Source: JAJZGK01 sp035538795
GTDB lineage: Bacteria > Pseudomonadota > Alphaproteobacteria > Rhodospirillales > Magnetospirillaceae
DNA length: 64,000 nt
Reading direction: 5' to 3'
Assembly: GCA_035538795.1 (NCBI GenBank)
Contig: DATLJS010000020.1
Coordinates: 248,001-312,000 of the forward strand
Made by a program: the position numbers and the translations under genes. Below the pieces are notes generated by a model that was not told the origin of the DNA, searched no databases, and saw nothing but the letters and a program-made list of their open reading frames with translations. Positions 16,611-28,501 of this stretch are shown here, one piece after another; position 1 is the first letter of the stretch; every line of letters starts with the position of its first letter.

Positions 16611-18692
16611 TCAGCGGCGCACGCGGGCCAGAAAATTGTCCACCTCGTCTTTCAGCACCTTGGCCGGACGGGCCAGGTCGTTGGCTCCCCACAGCACCCG
16701 GATGGCCGAGCCGCAATAAGCGGCGGCATGGCGGGTCACCTCCACCACCCCCTCCGAAACGATCTCGCTGTCGGCCTTCACCGTGTCCACCGAGGCCACG
16801 ATGCTGTCGGTAGCCGAAGCCTGGCGATGCATGGCGTCGCTGACCTGCAAGGTGATCTCGGACACCCGGCGAATGGTGTCGCCGATATTGACGATGGTCT
16901 GGGTGGTGTCTCCGGCGGCCTGCTGGATGGCCGCGATCTGCGAAGAAATCTGATCGGTCGCCTGGGCCGTCTGGTCGGCCAGATGTTTGACCTCCATGGC
17001 CACGACGGCGAAGCCCTTGCCCGCCTCTCCCGCCCGCGCCGCCTCGATGGTGGCGTTCAAGGCCAGCAGATTGGTCTGGCGGGCGATCTGGCTGATCAGG
17101 CCCAAAACGTCGCCGATCTCGCTGGCGGCGTCGCGCAGGGCCAGGACCCGCTGATCGGCCTGTTCCAGATCGCCTGATCCGCTGCGCACGATGGCCTCGG
17201 ACTCGCCCACCAGACGCTCGACCTCGTGGATCGAGTGGCTGAGTTCCTCGGCGGCGGTACGGGCGGCGGATACACTATCCTGAGCCTTGGCCGCGGCTTC
17301 AGCCACGTTCAGGGAGCGGCTCTGGCTGGAGCCGCCGGTATTGACCGCCACCGAACGCGCCGTCTGGGCGATGGACATGGAACCGGCGCTGACCGCCTCG
17401 ACCACCGATTTGACGGTGGTTTCGAAATGATCCGCCAATTGCGCCATGGCCGCCTGACGCTCGGCCTCGGCGCTTTCCATCAACTGCTGGTGATCGCGCT
17501 GCAATTCGACCATGGCCAGGGCGTTGTCCTTGAAGACCTCGACCGCGCGGGCCATGTCGCCGATTTCGTCCTTGCGCACGGTGCAGGGCACCTTGACGCC
17601 GGTCTCGCCGGACACGATCCGCTCCATGATGTGTTCGATCAGCCGCAGCGGCGAAACGATGCTGCGCGACAGAATCAGCGACAGGGCGAAAAAGACCAAC
17701 AACGCCAGCACCGCCGCCGTGGCGTTGTTGCGCTGGATCGAAGCCCGCGTCGCCTGTTGCGCCGCCGAGGCGCTTTGGGCGCCGTCGCGGGATTGCGAGA
17801 ACAGACGGTCCACCAGCGGCTTGACGGCGTCCAGATGATTGCGCAAATCGGCAACCTGCGCATCCAGCGCGGTCGACGTCTCGATGAAATCGGACATGTT
17901 CTGTGTGTATTGCCCCAGCATGGTGCGAAACTGCTCGGCGGTGCTGGCCGGCAGGCCCGAGCTGTCGATCTTCAGGTCGAACTCCATGGCCGACTTGCGG
18001 TGCTTGCCGAGATATTCGTCGCTGCCGTACAGCATGAAATCCTTTTCCGCCTGCCGCATGCCCAGCATCTTGTTCCACAGGGCGTCCTGGTTCGGCCAAA
18101 CCTTCAGTTCGTCCTCGATGGCTTTCACCGACTTGCGCAGATCGCCACGCAGACCGTCGGCATCCGACAACCCCAGATGCTTTTCGGTGTCGGCAATGGC
18201 GGTGAACTGCTCCTCCAGCGCCGCTACGTCCTGACGCAAGGTGTCGATGTCCTGCCCCGAGGATTGGGCGATGGGCAAAGCCGACAAATCCTTCAGCGCC
18301 GCCAGCATGGCGTCGCTGGTCTGGCGATGCTGGCCGATCAAGGCGACATCACGGGTGCGCAGAAAACCTTCCTCGATGGTTTGCAGAGCCAGGGCGCCGG
18401 CGCGGACGTCGCCAGTCAGGTCGCCCATATGGTGATAGGCGTCCTGTTCAGCCATGGCGTGGGAAATTTCACGTTCGCCCAGGAATGAGACGGTGGCGAA
18501 CACCGCCGCCGCCACCAAGGCCACCGCCAGCAGCAGATTGACCCGGACGCTGACCTTCAGATCCGACAGCAGGGGGAAATCCCCATACTTCCAAGCCTGC
18601 GCCCAATCGGCGGCGCGCAATCGATCAAGCCAGCCTGCAAGCGGCGCTTCGATCAGATCTTCCGCCGTGGCGGCCCGGGACAGTTCGGACAT
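16611..18692 (-). CDS. Methyl-accepting chemotaxis protein with HBM-like periplasmic sensor
   Basis: A 693-residue chemoreceptor. A roughly 45-residue cytoplasmic lead precedes the first membrane helix (LLLAVALVAAAVFATVSFL). A long helical periplasmic region of about 250 residues, probably a helical bimodular sensor, follows; then a second helix (AVLALLVFFALSLIL), a HAMP domain (SIVSPLRLIEHIMERIVSGE) and a signalling domain with the tip sequence QIARQTNLLALNATIEAARAGEAGKGFAVVA (partly conserved in all MCPs). The ligand is unknown. No C-terminal CheR pentapeptide. The STAS gene lies 12 bases upstream on the same strand, suggesting one transcript. Confidence 0.92.
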   Translation of the reverse strand: MSELSRAATAEDLIEAPLAGWLDRLRAADWAQAWKYGDFPLLSDLKVSVRVNLLLAVALVAAAVFATVSFLGEREISHAMAEQDAYHHMGDLTGDVRAGALALQTIEEGFLRTRDVALIGQHRQTSDAMLAALKDLSALPIAQSSGQDIDTLRQDVAALEEQFTAIADTEKHLGLSDADGLRGDLRKSVKAIEDELKVWPNQDALWNKMLGMRQAEKDFMLYGSDEYLGKHRKSAMEFDLKIDSSGLPASTAEQFRTMLGQYTQNMSDFIETSTALDAQVADLRNHLDAVKPLVDRLFSQSRDGAQSASAAQQATRASIQRNNATAAVLALLVFFALSLILSRSIVSPLRLIEHIMERIVSGETGVKVPCTVRKDEIGDMARAVEVFKDNALAMVELQRDHQQLMESAEAERQAAMAQLADHFETTVKSVVEAVSAGSMSIAQTARSVAVNTGGSSQSRSLNVAEAAAKAQDSVSAARTAAEELSHSIHEVERLVGESEAIVRSGSGDLEQADQRVLALRDAASEIGDVLGLISQIARQTNLLALNATIEAARAGEAGKGFAVVAMEVKHLADQTAQATDQISSQIAAIQQAAGDTTQTIVNIGDTIRRVSEITLQVSDAMHRQASATDSIVASVDTVKADSEIVSEGVVEVTRHAAAYCGSAIRVLWGANDLARPAKVLKDEVDNFLARVRR

Positions 18693-18704
18693 GGGGGTTC
18701 CTTG

Positions 18705-19010
18705 CTATTGAATGATGGGCAGAAGCGAATCCATGTGACAGATGTCCAGAAGACGGCGCACCTGTCCCTTGGGATTGCGCAAAGCCAGACTGCCCCCCTT
18801 GGCGGCGGTGCAGTCGCGCAACAGCATCACCATCCCGAGCCCGGCCGAATCGATGAAATCCACGGCGCTGACATCCAGCGTCACCGGGCGCGCCGGCACA
18901 GCTTCGACGGTGTCGTAGATCTGGCGGAAAGTTTCGTTTCCCTCGAAGGTCAGACGGCCTTTCAGGAAAATCTCGCTGCGCTGGCCCAGATCCCTGATTT
19001 CGTATTCCAT
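18705..19010 (-). CDS. STAS domain protein (anti-sigma factor antagonist-like)
   Basis: A 101-residue single STAS domain: MEYEIRDLGQRSEIFLKGRLTF, then the core VTLDVSAVDFIDSAGLGMVMLLRD containing the DSAGLG motif in which serine is phosphorylated in SpoIIAA-type antagonists. No RsbW-type kinase adjoins it. Being first in a two-gene unit with a chemoreceptor suggests a partner-switch role linked to signalling, which is inference. Confidence 0.88.
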   Translation of the reverse strand: MEYEIRDLGQRSEIFLKGRLTFEGNETFRQIYDTVEAVPARPVTLDVSAVDFIDSAGLGMVMLLRDCTAAKGGSLALRNPKGQVRRLLDICHMDSLLPIIQ

Positions 19011-19163
19011 GGGATGATCCCCCAGACCAGATGTGCATATGCGAAACGACGCGCCAACCTAGCGCCCGCGTCCCGCCGCGAGGGATGAAATTGCATTGAC
19101 ATATTTGTGTCCGAACCAAGACTCTCCGCGAACTCTGGCGCATAGGGAGAAACCTTAGCCGCG

Positions 19164-19196
19164 TTCAGGTTGAATTCAGCTCGGCGGCGTTATGGT
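19164..19196 (+). promoter_or_regulatory. Direct-repeat operator and -10 box upstream of the cytochrome operon
   Basis: TTCAG occurs at 19164-19168 and again at 19175-19179, exactly 11 bases apart, the period of OmpR/PhoB-family tandem sites. A TATGGT -10-like box follows at 19191-19196, leaving the repeat where a -35 would lie. The predicted start near 19202 is about 30 bases before the GTG of the first gene. No OmpR-type regulator is encoded in the window. Confidence 0.4.
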
Positions 19197-19231
19197 GGCG
19201 CCGTCGTCGCAACAAGGAATGGAAAGCAACC

Positions 19232-20326
19232 GTGCGTATCACCGTCTGGGATCTGCCGACACGATTGTTCCACTGGCTGCTGGTCGCATCGGTGGCGGCC
19301 TGCGCCGTAACCGGCTTTCTGCTACCCGCTCCATGGCTGAAATTGCATTTCCTGTCGGGCTTCCTGCTGGGCGCGTTGCTGCTGTTCCGTCTGGTCTGGG
19401 CCTTTTTCGGCCCCGAACACAGCCGTTGGCCGGGCTTTCTTCCCACGCCCGGCGCCATCGCCGCTCATCTTAAGGGCATTCTGGCAGGAAAAAAACTGCG
19501 CACCCTGGGTCATAACCCGGCGGGCGGCGCCATGGTGCTGGCGCTGCTGCTGACCTTGACGGCGATTACCGTAACCGGCTTTTGCGCCTTGGGCGGTCTG
19601 TTCAAACAAGGACCGCTGGCCTTCGCCCTGTCCTATGCCGCGGGCGGCGGCATCAAGGACATCCACGAATTGCTGGCCTATGGCCTGCTGGCCCTGGCCG
19701 CGGGCCATGTGACCGGCGTTCTGGTGGAAAGCCGCCTGCTGCGGGAATCCCTGATCCTGACCATGATCACCGGCAAGAAGGATTTGGGGCCCGGCCAGAC
19801 CGCGCCGTTTCCCCGCCATGCCGGCGCTTTCGCCATCGCCGGAACGGTTCTCGCCGCCGGCATCGGCGGCGCCCTGCTGCTGGCCCAACAGCCGCCCAAG
19901 GGCTGGCACCCGCTGGAAGTTCCCGCCGCCTACACCAAGGAATGCGGCGCCTGCCACATGGCGTATCATCCCAGCCTGCTGCCGGCCGCGGCCTGGACCG
20001 CCGTGATGAGCCACCTCGATGATCATTACGGCGAAGACGCCAGCCTGCCCGCCGCCACCGGCGACGCCATCGCGTCCTGGCTGACGGCCAACGCCTCCGA
20101 ACAGTGGGACACCCTGGCGGCCAACCGCTTGCGTACGCCCGATCTCCAGGCCAAGCGCCCGATTTCCGGCAACGCCTGGTGGAAGCGCAAGCACCGCCAC
20201 ATTGCCGACACGATTTTCCAGAACAAGACTGTCAAGACCCACAGCAACTGCGCCGCTTGCCACGGCGACGCCGCCGAGGGATTGTTCGCACCGCAAGCCA
20301 TCGCCATTCCCAAGGAGCCGAAATGA
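19232..20326 (+). CDS. Cytochrome b561 fused to diheme cytochrome c domain
   Basis: A 364-residue membrane electron carrier. Residues 1-215 are a four-helix cytochrome b561 domain (DLPTRLFHWLLV with a heme-ligand His near the start; DIHELLAYGLLALAAGHVTG with further His ligands). A linker helix follows, then a periplasmic domain with two heme c sites, CGACH and CAACH, that resembles the separate DHC protein encoded two genes downstream. The start is GTG with AAGGAA upstream. It overlaps the SHP gene by ATGA. It should pass quinol electrons to DHC/SHP. Confidence 0.88.
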   Translation: MRITVWDLPTRLFHWLLVASVAACAVTGFLLPAPWLKLHFLSGFLLGALLLFRLVWAFFGPEHSRWPGFLPTPGAIAAHLKGILAGKKLRTLGHNPAGGAMVLALLLTLTAITVTGFCALGGLFKQGPLAFALSYAAGGGIKDIHELLAYGLLALAAGHVTGVLVESRLLRESLILTMITGKKDLGPGQTAPFPRHAGAFAIAGTVLAAGIGGALLLAQQPPKGWHPLEVPAAYTKECGACHMAYHPSLLPAAAWTAVMSHLDDHYGEDASLPAATGDAIASWLTANASEQWDTLAANRLRTPDLQAKRPISGNAWWKRKHRHIADTIFQNKTVKTHSNCAACHGDAAEGLFAPQAIAIPKEPK

Positions 20327-20745
20327 TTCTGCGCCGCCTGTTCCCCGCCGCCATGCTCTGCCTTGCCGCCATGCCGGCCTTGGCGGGCGATCCCGCCCGC
20401 GACGCCCTGCTGGCCGATTATGCCGTGCAGGCCAAACAGGCAGACGCTTCGTTCCCGGGATTTTCCGCCGATCGCGGCAAGCTGCTCTATACGACCCGCC
20501 ACGCCGACGCCAAGCCGGAAACCAGTTCCTGCTCGTCGTGCCACGGCGACGACCCCGCCAAGGCCGGCCAGAACGCCAAAACCGGCAAGGTCATCGAACC
20601 CATGGCGGTTTCCGCCAACCCCAAGCGTTTCACCAGCAAGGACGACGTCGAAAAATGGTTCGGCCGCAATTGCAAGGAAGTGCTCGGCCATGACTGCTCG
20701 GCCCTGGAAAAGGGCGACTACATCACCTTCCTCGCCACCCGCTAA
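20323..20745 (+). CDS. shp: SHP-type cytochrome c (DUF1924)
   Basis: A 140-residue periplasmic monoheme cytochrome like the sphaeroides heme protein. A signal peptide ends at ALA-GD; the heme site is CSSCH (C70, C73, H74). The stretch SANPKRFTSKDDVEKWFGRNCKEVLGHDC carries a candidate Asn sixth ligand and the cysteine pair C117/C125 for the disulfide known in SHP. SHP-type hemes can bind O2 and NO when the Asn ligand leaves; the physiological role is unsettled. It is translationally coupled to the b561-DHC gene and followed by dhc 12 bases on. Confidence 0.87.
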   Translation: MILRRLFPAAMLCLAAMPALAGDPARDALLADYAVQAKQADASFPGFSADRGKLLYTTRHADAKPETSSCSSCHGDDPAKAGQNAKTGKVIEPMAVSANPKRFTSKDDVEKWFGRNCKEVLGHDCSALEKGDYITFLATR

Positions 20746-20757
20746 GGATCAAGACCA

Positions 20758-21174
20758 ATGCGCTTTCTGCTGTCCGTTGCCGCCGCCTGCCTGCTGGCCG
20801 CGCCCGCTTTCGCGAACGACCTTGAATATGTGCCGGCCGTTTCCGATCCGGTGGTGAAGAAGGAATGCGGCGCCTGTCATCTGGCCTATCCGGCCAAGTT
20901 CCTCAACGCCGAGACCTGGACCAAGATCACGTCGGATCTGACCAACCATTTCGGCGAGGACGCCAGCCTGCCCGCCGACAAGGTCAAGACCATCCAGGCC
21001 TATTACACCCAGAACGCCGGACGCAGCCAGCCGGGGATTCTGCGCATCAGCCAGCAGTCCTGGTGGCTGCGCGAGCACCGCGCGGTAGGCCAGAGCAAGT
21101 TCGAGAAAGCCAAGTCCAAGGCCAATTGCCAAGCCTGCCACGAAGGCGCCGACAAGGGACAGTTCGAGGAATAA
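20758..21174 (+). CDS. Diheme cytochrome c (DHC)
   Basis: A 138-residue exported diheme cytochrome. The signal peptide MRFLLSVAAACLLAAPAFA is followed by a CGACH site (C37, C40, H41) and a second CQACH site close to the C-terminus. It shares the pattern GEDASLPA...SWWxxxHR with the C-terminal half of the b561 fusion, so the two are clearly related, probably by duplication. DHC is the redox partner of SHP in Rhodobacter. Third gene of the operon. Confidence 0.88.
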   Translation: MRFLLSVAAACLLAAPAFANDLEYVPAVSDPVVKKECGACHLAYPAKFLNAETWTKITSDLTNHFGEDASLPADKVKTIQAYYTQNAGRSQPGILRISQQSWWLREHRAVGQSKFEKAKSKANCQACHEGADKGQFEE

Positions 21175-21184
21175 ACCCATGAAC

Positions 21185-21204
21185 TGGGGGCCGAAAGGCC
21201 CCCA
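21185..21204 (+). terminator. Hairpin after the cytochrome operon
   Basis: TGGGGGCC (21185-21192) pairs with GGCCCCCA (21197-21204) across a GAAA tetraloop, then AATCATTTCTTCTT follows. The T-run is imperfect. The hairpin sits between the dhc stop and the convergent mogA stop. Confidence 0.65.
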
Positions 21205-21206
21205 AA

Positions 21207-21734
21207 TCATTTCTTCTTGGGGCGAAACGCCTTGCAAACCTCGGGGACCGTTTCCAGGTATGGCCCCTCGATCAGATCGATGCAATAGGGAATGGCCGGC
21301 ATCACCGCCTGAAGACAGTCGGCGATGGCACTGGGCTTGCCCGGCAGATTGACGATCAGACTTTTGCCCCGAATGCCCGCCGTCTGGCGCGACAGGATGG
21401 CGGTGGGAACCACCTTCAGGCTTTCCTGACGCATCAACTCGCCAAATCCCGGCATCATCTTGTCGCAGACCGCTTCCGTCGCTTCGGGCGTCACGTCGCG
21501 CACCGCCGGTCCGGTGCCGCCGGTAGTGACGATCAGGCAACAACCTTCGGTATCTGCCAATTCCCGCAAGGTCGCCTCGATCCCCGGCTGTTCGTCGGGA
21601 ATGACGCGGGCGACCGGCTGCCATTCCGAGCTCAGGGCCTTGCCCAGCCAGGCTTCGATGGCCGGACCGCCTTCGTCCTGATAGATGCCCTTCGAGGCGC
21701 GGTCGGAAACGGTAACGATGCCGATCTTGATCAT
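21207..21734 (-). CDS. mogA: Molybdopterin adenylyltransferase
   Basis: Adenylylates molybdopterin before Mo insertion, a step the formate dehydrogenase cofactor needs. From the ATG at 21734 the product is 175 residues: MIKIGIVTVSDRASKGIYQDEGGPAIEAWL, then the nucleotide/pterin site VTTGGTGPAVRDVTPEATEAV and SLIVNLPGKPSA. This matches MogA rather than MoaB. An open frame extends 78 residues further upstream but lacks similarity. It is apart from moaA (28 kb away). Confidence 0.93.
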   Translation of the reverse strand: MIKIGIVTVSDRASKGIYQDEGGPAIEAWLGKALSSEWQPVARVIPDEQPGIEATLRELADTEGCCLIVTTGGTGPAVRDVTPEATEAVCDKMMPGFGELMRQESLKVVPTAILSRQTAGIRGKSLIVNLPGKPSAIADCLQAVMPAIPYCIDLIEGPYLETVPEVCKAFRPKKK

Positions 21735-21864
21735 GAACACATCCTGCCTTGCGGAATCCGGCCCGCAGAGTAGCCGGTGACGTCCGATTGGAAAATGACG
21801 AAGAGCAAACCCGCCGATCCTGTTATCTTCGCCTTCTCTTCGTTCGGCAGCATATGGGAAGCAG

Positions 21865-25449
<3,585 letters not shown>

Positions 25450-25484
25450 AAGCTCGGCTCCGGACAGCCCTCACTTGGACAGCC

Positions 25485-28376
25485 TTACTTAGGTAGCAGC
25501 ACGAAGAAGCGGCTGCCCTCGCCCGGCTGGCTTTCCACCCAGATGCGCCCATGGTGGTGTTCCACGATCTTGCGGCACGAAGCCAAACCGATGCCGGTGC
25601 CTTCGTACTGTTCGCGGGTGACCAGACGCTGGAATATCTGGAACAGACGCTGATGCTGTTCGGGCGGAATGCCGATGCCGTTGTCGGAAACCGATATCAC
25701 CCAGCCCTCGGGACGGTCTTCCCAGGCCACCGAGACCTGCGGCGCCCGCCCCTCGATCCGGAACTTCAGGGCGTTGCCGATCAGATTCATGAACAGACGC
25801 TCAAGCTCGGATTCGTAGCCGCTGATTTCGGGCAGATCGGCGGCCAGGATGATCTGCCCCTCGGCCTCGGCAACAATGCCCGACAGATTGAAGCGCACCC
25901 TTTCCAGCAGTTCGGCCAGGGAAACCCGTTTCCGCTCGGTAGCGGCCCGGCCGATGCGGGAATATTCCAAAAGATCGACGATCATACGGTCCATGCGCTT
26001 GGCACCGTCGATGGCGAAGCCGAAGAACTCCTTCTCCTCGTCGTCCAAGCGTCCCGTCATGGAACGGTTCAGCAGGCTCAGATAGCTTGAAACCATCCGT
26101 AGCGGCTGACGCAGATCGTGGCTGGCGACATAGGCGAAACGTTCCAATTCCTCGTTGGAACGGCGCAGTTCCATGTCCAGGGTCTTGCGGACGGTGATGT
26201 CCGTCACCGCCCAGACGATGCCCAGCTCCAGACGGTCGCTGTCAACTAGATGCCCTTCCAGGCTGATCCAGACTTCGGAACCGTCGATCCGGCGCATCTG
26301 CACCTCGTCGCGGAACGTCTGGCCCGAGGCTATCAGCGGATAGGCCCGCAGGCCGATATCCTCGAACTCTTCCTGATTGCGATAAAGGACCGAGGTCGGC
26401 GCCCCGATGAAATCCTCGGTCTGGCCACCGTAGATGCGGCAAAAGGCCGGATTGGTCTGTAGAATATGGCGGCTTTGATCGACGATGGTGATGCCGACCG
26501 GCGTGTTGTTGAGAATGGCCCGCTGATAGGCCAGCAGATGGGCAATCTGCTCCTGGGCCTCGCGCCGGTCGCTGACGTCGTGAAAGACCATCACGGCCCC
26601 CACGGTTTCCCCTTCGACCTTAAGCGGCGAAACAACGTATTCCACCGGCAAAGGATCGCCATCCGGCCCGGAGAAGAATTCATCGGAAACGCGATGGGTC
26701 TCGCCATTCAGCAAAGTTTGATGGATGCGGCAGGTTTCTTGCGAGCATTGCCCGCCGTCGGACAGGCGATGCTCCAGCACGAAGGAAATGGGGAGACCCA
26801 AAACCTGTTCCGCCGAAGGAATGCCCAGAAGATCGGCGGCGGCGGGATTGAGGAAGATCACCCGGCTTTCGTCATCCAGGCCGATCATGCCCTCGGCGGC
26901 GGTTTCCAAGACCATAGCCCAGCGCGCCGACATGGCCCGCTGTTGCTCGATCCCCAGTTCGACCCGACGATTCAGTTCGGCGTTCAGCGCCCGCACCTCG
27001 GCCTCGTTCCGCCGGCTCTCGCTGTTGTCCATCAAGGCGCCCAGCACCACCCATTTCCCCGTTTCCGGGCTGCGGAAGCTGTGACCGTGCAAGGTCAGAT
27101 CCACCGGATTGTCGTCGTTGCGGATGCCCCGGAACGACAGGCGGATGCTTTTGTCCTCGGTCTCGTCCCTGTGGTTGAGCGCCTGCTCAACCATGGCCCG
27201 GTCCAGCGGCGACACGAGATCCAGCGGGGAAAGCTTCAGCATGTCCTCGGGGCGCTGATAACCGAAGATGCCGCACAGGGCCGGGTTGACGTAAGTAAAA
27301 CGGCCGGCCTCCACCACGTAGATGCCGACCAGCGATTGTTCCACCAGCCCTTTGAAGCGGGCCTCGCTGTCGGCCAGCTTGCCCGCACGCTCGGCCAGCA
27401 ACAGACTGAGCTGGACGTCTCTTTCGGCCAGGGCCAAACTTTTCACCCGCATGGACAGAACCAGCAGACAAAAAATCACCGCCGACAGGGTGAACAACAG
27501 GCTTTGCCGCGTTTCGTTCCACCGCGCCTGGATCAGGCTGTCCTCCACATCCCGATCGGCGTATCCCACCTCGACCACCACGCCGTAATCGTCCAGCCGC
27601 TTGAAGAAGTAGGTGCGGCCCAATCCGTCGACGGCATCGACGGCGTGGTAACGCCCATGGTCCGTCTGGGCCAGCATCGTCCACAGGGTCTGATCGCCGA
27701 TGGCGGTCATATAGACCGTTTCCGGCGGTCTGGGCAGACGGCTGACCAGCTGATGCTCAAGGGTCAGCATCTGCACGCTGCTGTGCGGCCCCAGCGCCAG
27801 GTTCTGGTATAGCTCCACCATGTAATCGGGACGCATGGACAGAATGACCACCCCGTTCAGGTTCCTGCCGTCCAGTATCGGGCGCACCAGCCGGAACCAC
27901 CACTGCCGGGTGATCGTTCCCAGATTGGTGGGACCGACATATAAGCTGTCCTGCGGATTTTCGCGGAAATAGCGGAAATAGTCGCGCTCGGCCAGATTGG
28001 TTCCCGCCACCACGGGGCCGGTGGAGTGGAAGAGCGGATGGCCGATGCCGTCGGCGATGGTCAGGGTCCCCTGAAACATCTCGGCGCGTGGCGACACCGC
28101 CGCACGCACGAAGCCGTCCAAGGCCGGCAGGCCGTTGCGCAGATACGTATAGCGGGCCGAACGCAGCAGGCCATCGCCGTAATCGAACAGATGCGAAGCC
28201 TGGGCCTGGAACGCCACCAGGGATTTTTCCGCCTGGTCTTCGAGACGCGCCAGACGCTCTTGGCGCATCTGCGCGTAATTGTCCCGCGAGGTAACACCAA
28301 AGACCAGAATCGCCGCCAGGGTCGCCATGACCACCAACAGGCTGATTCGATCACGAATGACTTTACGGAACGTCAT
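25485..28376 (-). CDS. Membrane-bound multi-PAS sensor histidine kinase
   Basis: A 963-residue orphan kinase. Start at 28376 (MTFRKVIRDR) is preferred because GGGGGG-rich purines precede it; a longer frame to 28427 is possible. Order: first helix (LLVVMATLAAILVFG), a periplasmic dCache-like sensor of about 270 residues, second helix (LFTLSAVIFCLLVLSM), three PAS domains (around SLVGIYVVEAGRFTYVNPALCGIFGY, EGMIGLDDESRVIFLNP and VGITIVDQSRHILQTNPAFC), a HisKA phospho-acceptor (YVASHDLRQPLRMV) and a HATPase domain (NLIGNALKF, DNGIGIP, GTGIGLASCRKIV). No response regulator adjoins it; ccoG lies upstream behind a terminator. Confidence 0.9.
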   Translation of the reverse strand: MTFRKVIRDRISLLVVMATLAAILVFGVTSRDNYAQMRQERLARLEDQAEKSLVAFQAQASHLFDYGDGLLRSARYTYLRNGLPALDGFVRAAVSPRAEMFQGTLTIADGIGHPLFHSTGPVVAGTNLAERDYFRYFRENPQDSLYVGPTNLGTITRQWWFRLVRPILDGRNLNGVVILSMRPDYMVELYQNLALGPHSSVQMLTLEHQLVSRLPRPPETVYMTAIGDQTLWTMLAQTDHGRYHAVDAVDGLGRTYFFKRLDDYGVVVEVGYADRDVEDSLIQARWNETRQSLLFTLSAVIFCLLVLSMRVKSLALAERDVQLSLLLAERAGKLADSEARFKGLVEQSLVGIYVVEAGRFTYVNPALCGIFGYQRPEDMLKLSPLDLVSPLDRAMVEQALNHRDETEDKSIRLSFRGIRNDDNPVDLTLHGHSFRSPETGKWVVLGALMDNSESRRNEAEVRALNAELNRRVELGIEQQRAMSARWAMVLETAAEGMIGLDDESRVIFLNPAAADLLGIPSAEQVLGLPISFVLEHRLSDGGQCSQETCRIHQTLLNGETHRVSDEFFSGPDGDPLPVEYVVSPLKVEGETVGAVMVFHDVSDRREAQEQIAHLLAYQRAILNNTPVGITIVDQSRHILQTNPAFCRIYGGQTEDFIGAPTSVLYRNQEEFEDIGLRAYPLIASGQTFRDEVQMRRIDGSEVWISLEGHLVDSDRLELGIVWAVTDITVRKTLDMELRRSNEELERFAYVASHDLRQPLRMVSSYLSLLNRSMTGRLDDEEKEFFGFAIDGAKRMDRMIVDLLEYSRIGRAATERKRVSLAELLERVRFNLSGIVAEAEGQIILAADLPEISGYESELERLFMNLIGNALKFRIEGRAPQVSVAWEDRPEGWVISVSDNGIGIPPEQHQRLFQIFQRLVTREQYEGTGIGLASCRKIVEHHHGRIWVESQPGEGSRFFVLLPK

Positions 28377-28447
28377 GACCCCCCTGCCCCGGTTTTCGCC
28401 AGTTCGGCGATCCCGTGGAAAGATCATACGCCTTTGTACTGCATGGC

Positions 28448-28485
28448 AAAAGGGCGGATGGCGTTTCCGCGCACCCGCCCTTTTT
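28448..28485. terminator. Terminator between ccoG and the PAS kinase gene
   Basis: AAAAGGGCGG (28448-28457) pairs with CCGCCCTTTT (28475-28484) with a further T at 28485 and flanking A/T runs on both strands. It lies 17 bases past the ccoG stop on the minus strand. Confidence 0.8.
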
Positions 28486-28501
28486 CAGACTGAATCTGTC
28501 C

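Noticed and set aside
25450..25484. Repeated GGACAGCC between the oxoprolinase and PAS kinase stops
   Set aside because: Two short direct copies only, with no stem-loop or T-run. Not a convincing terminator or operator.
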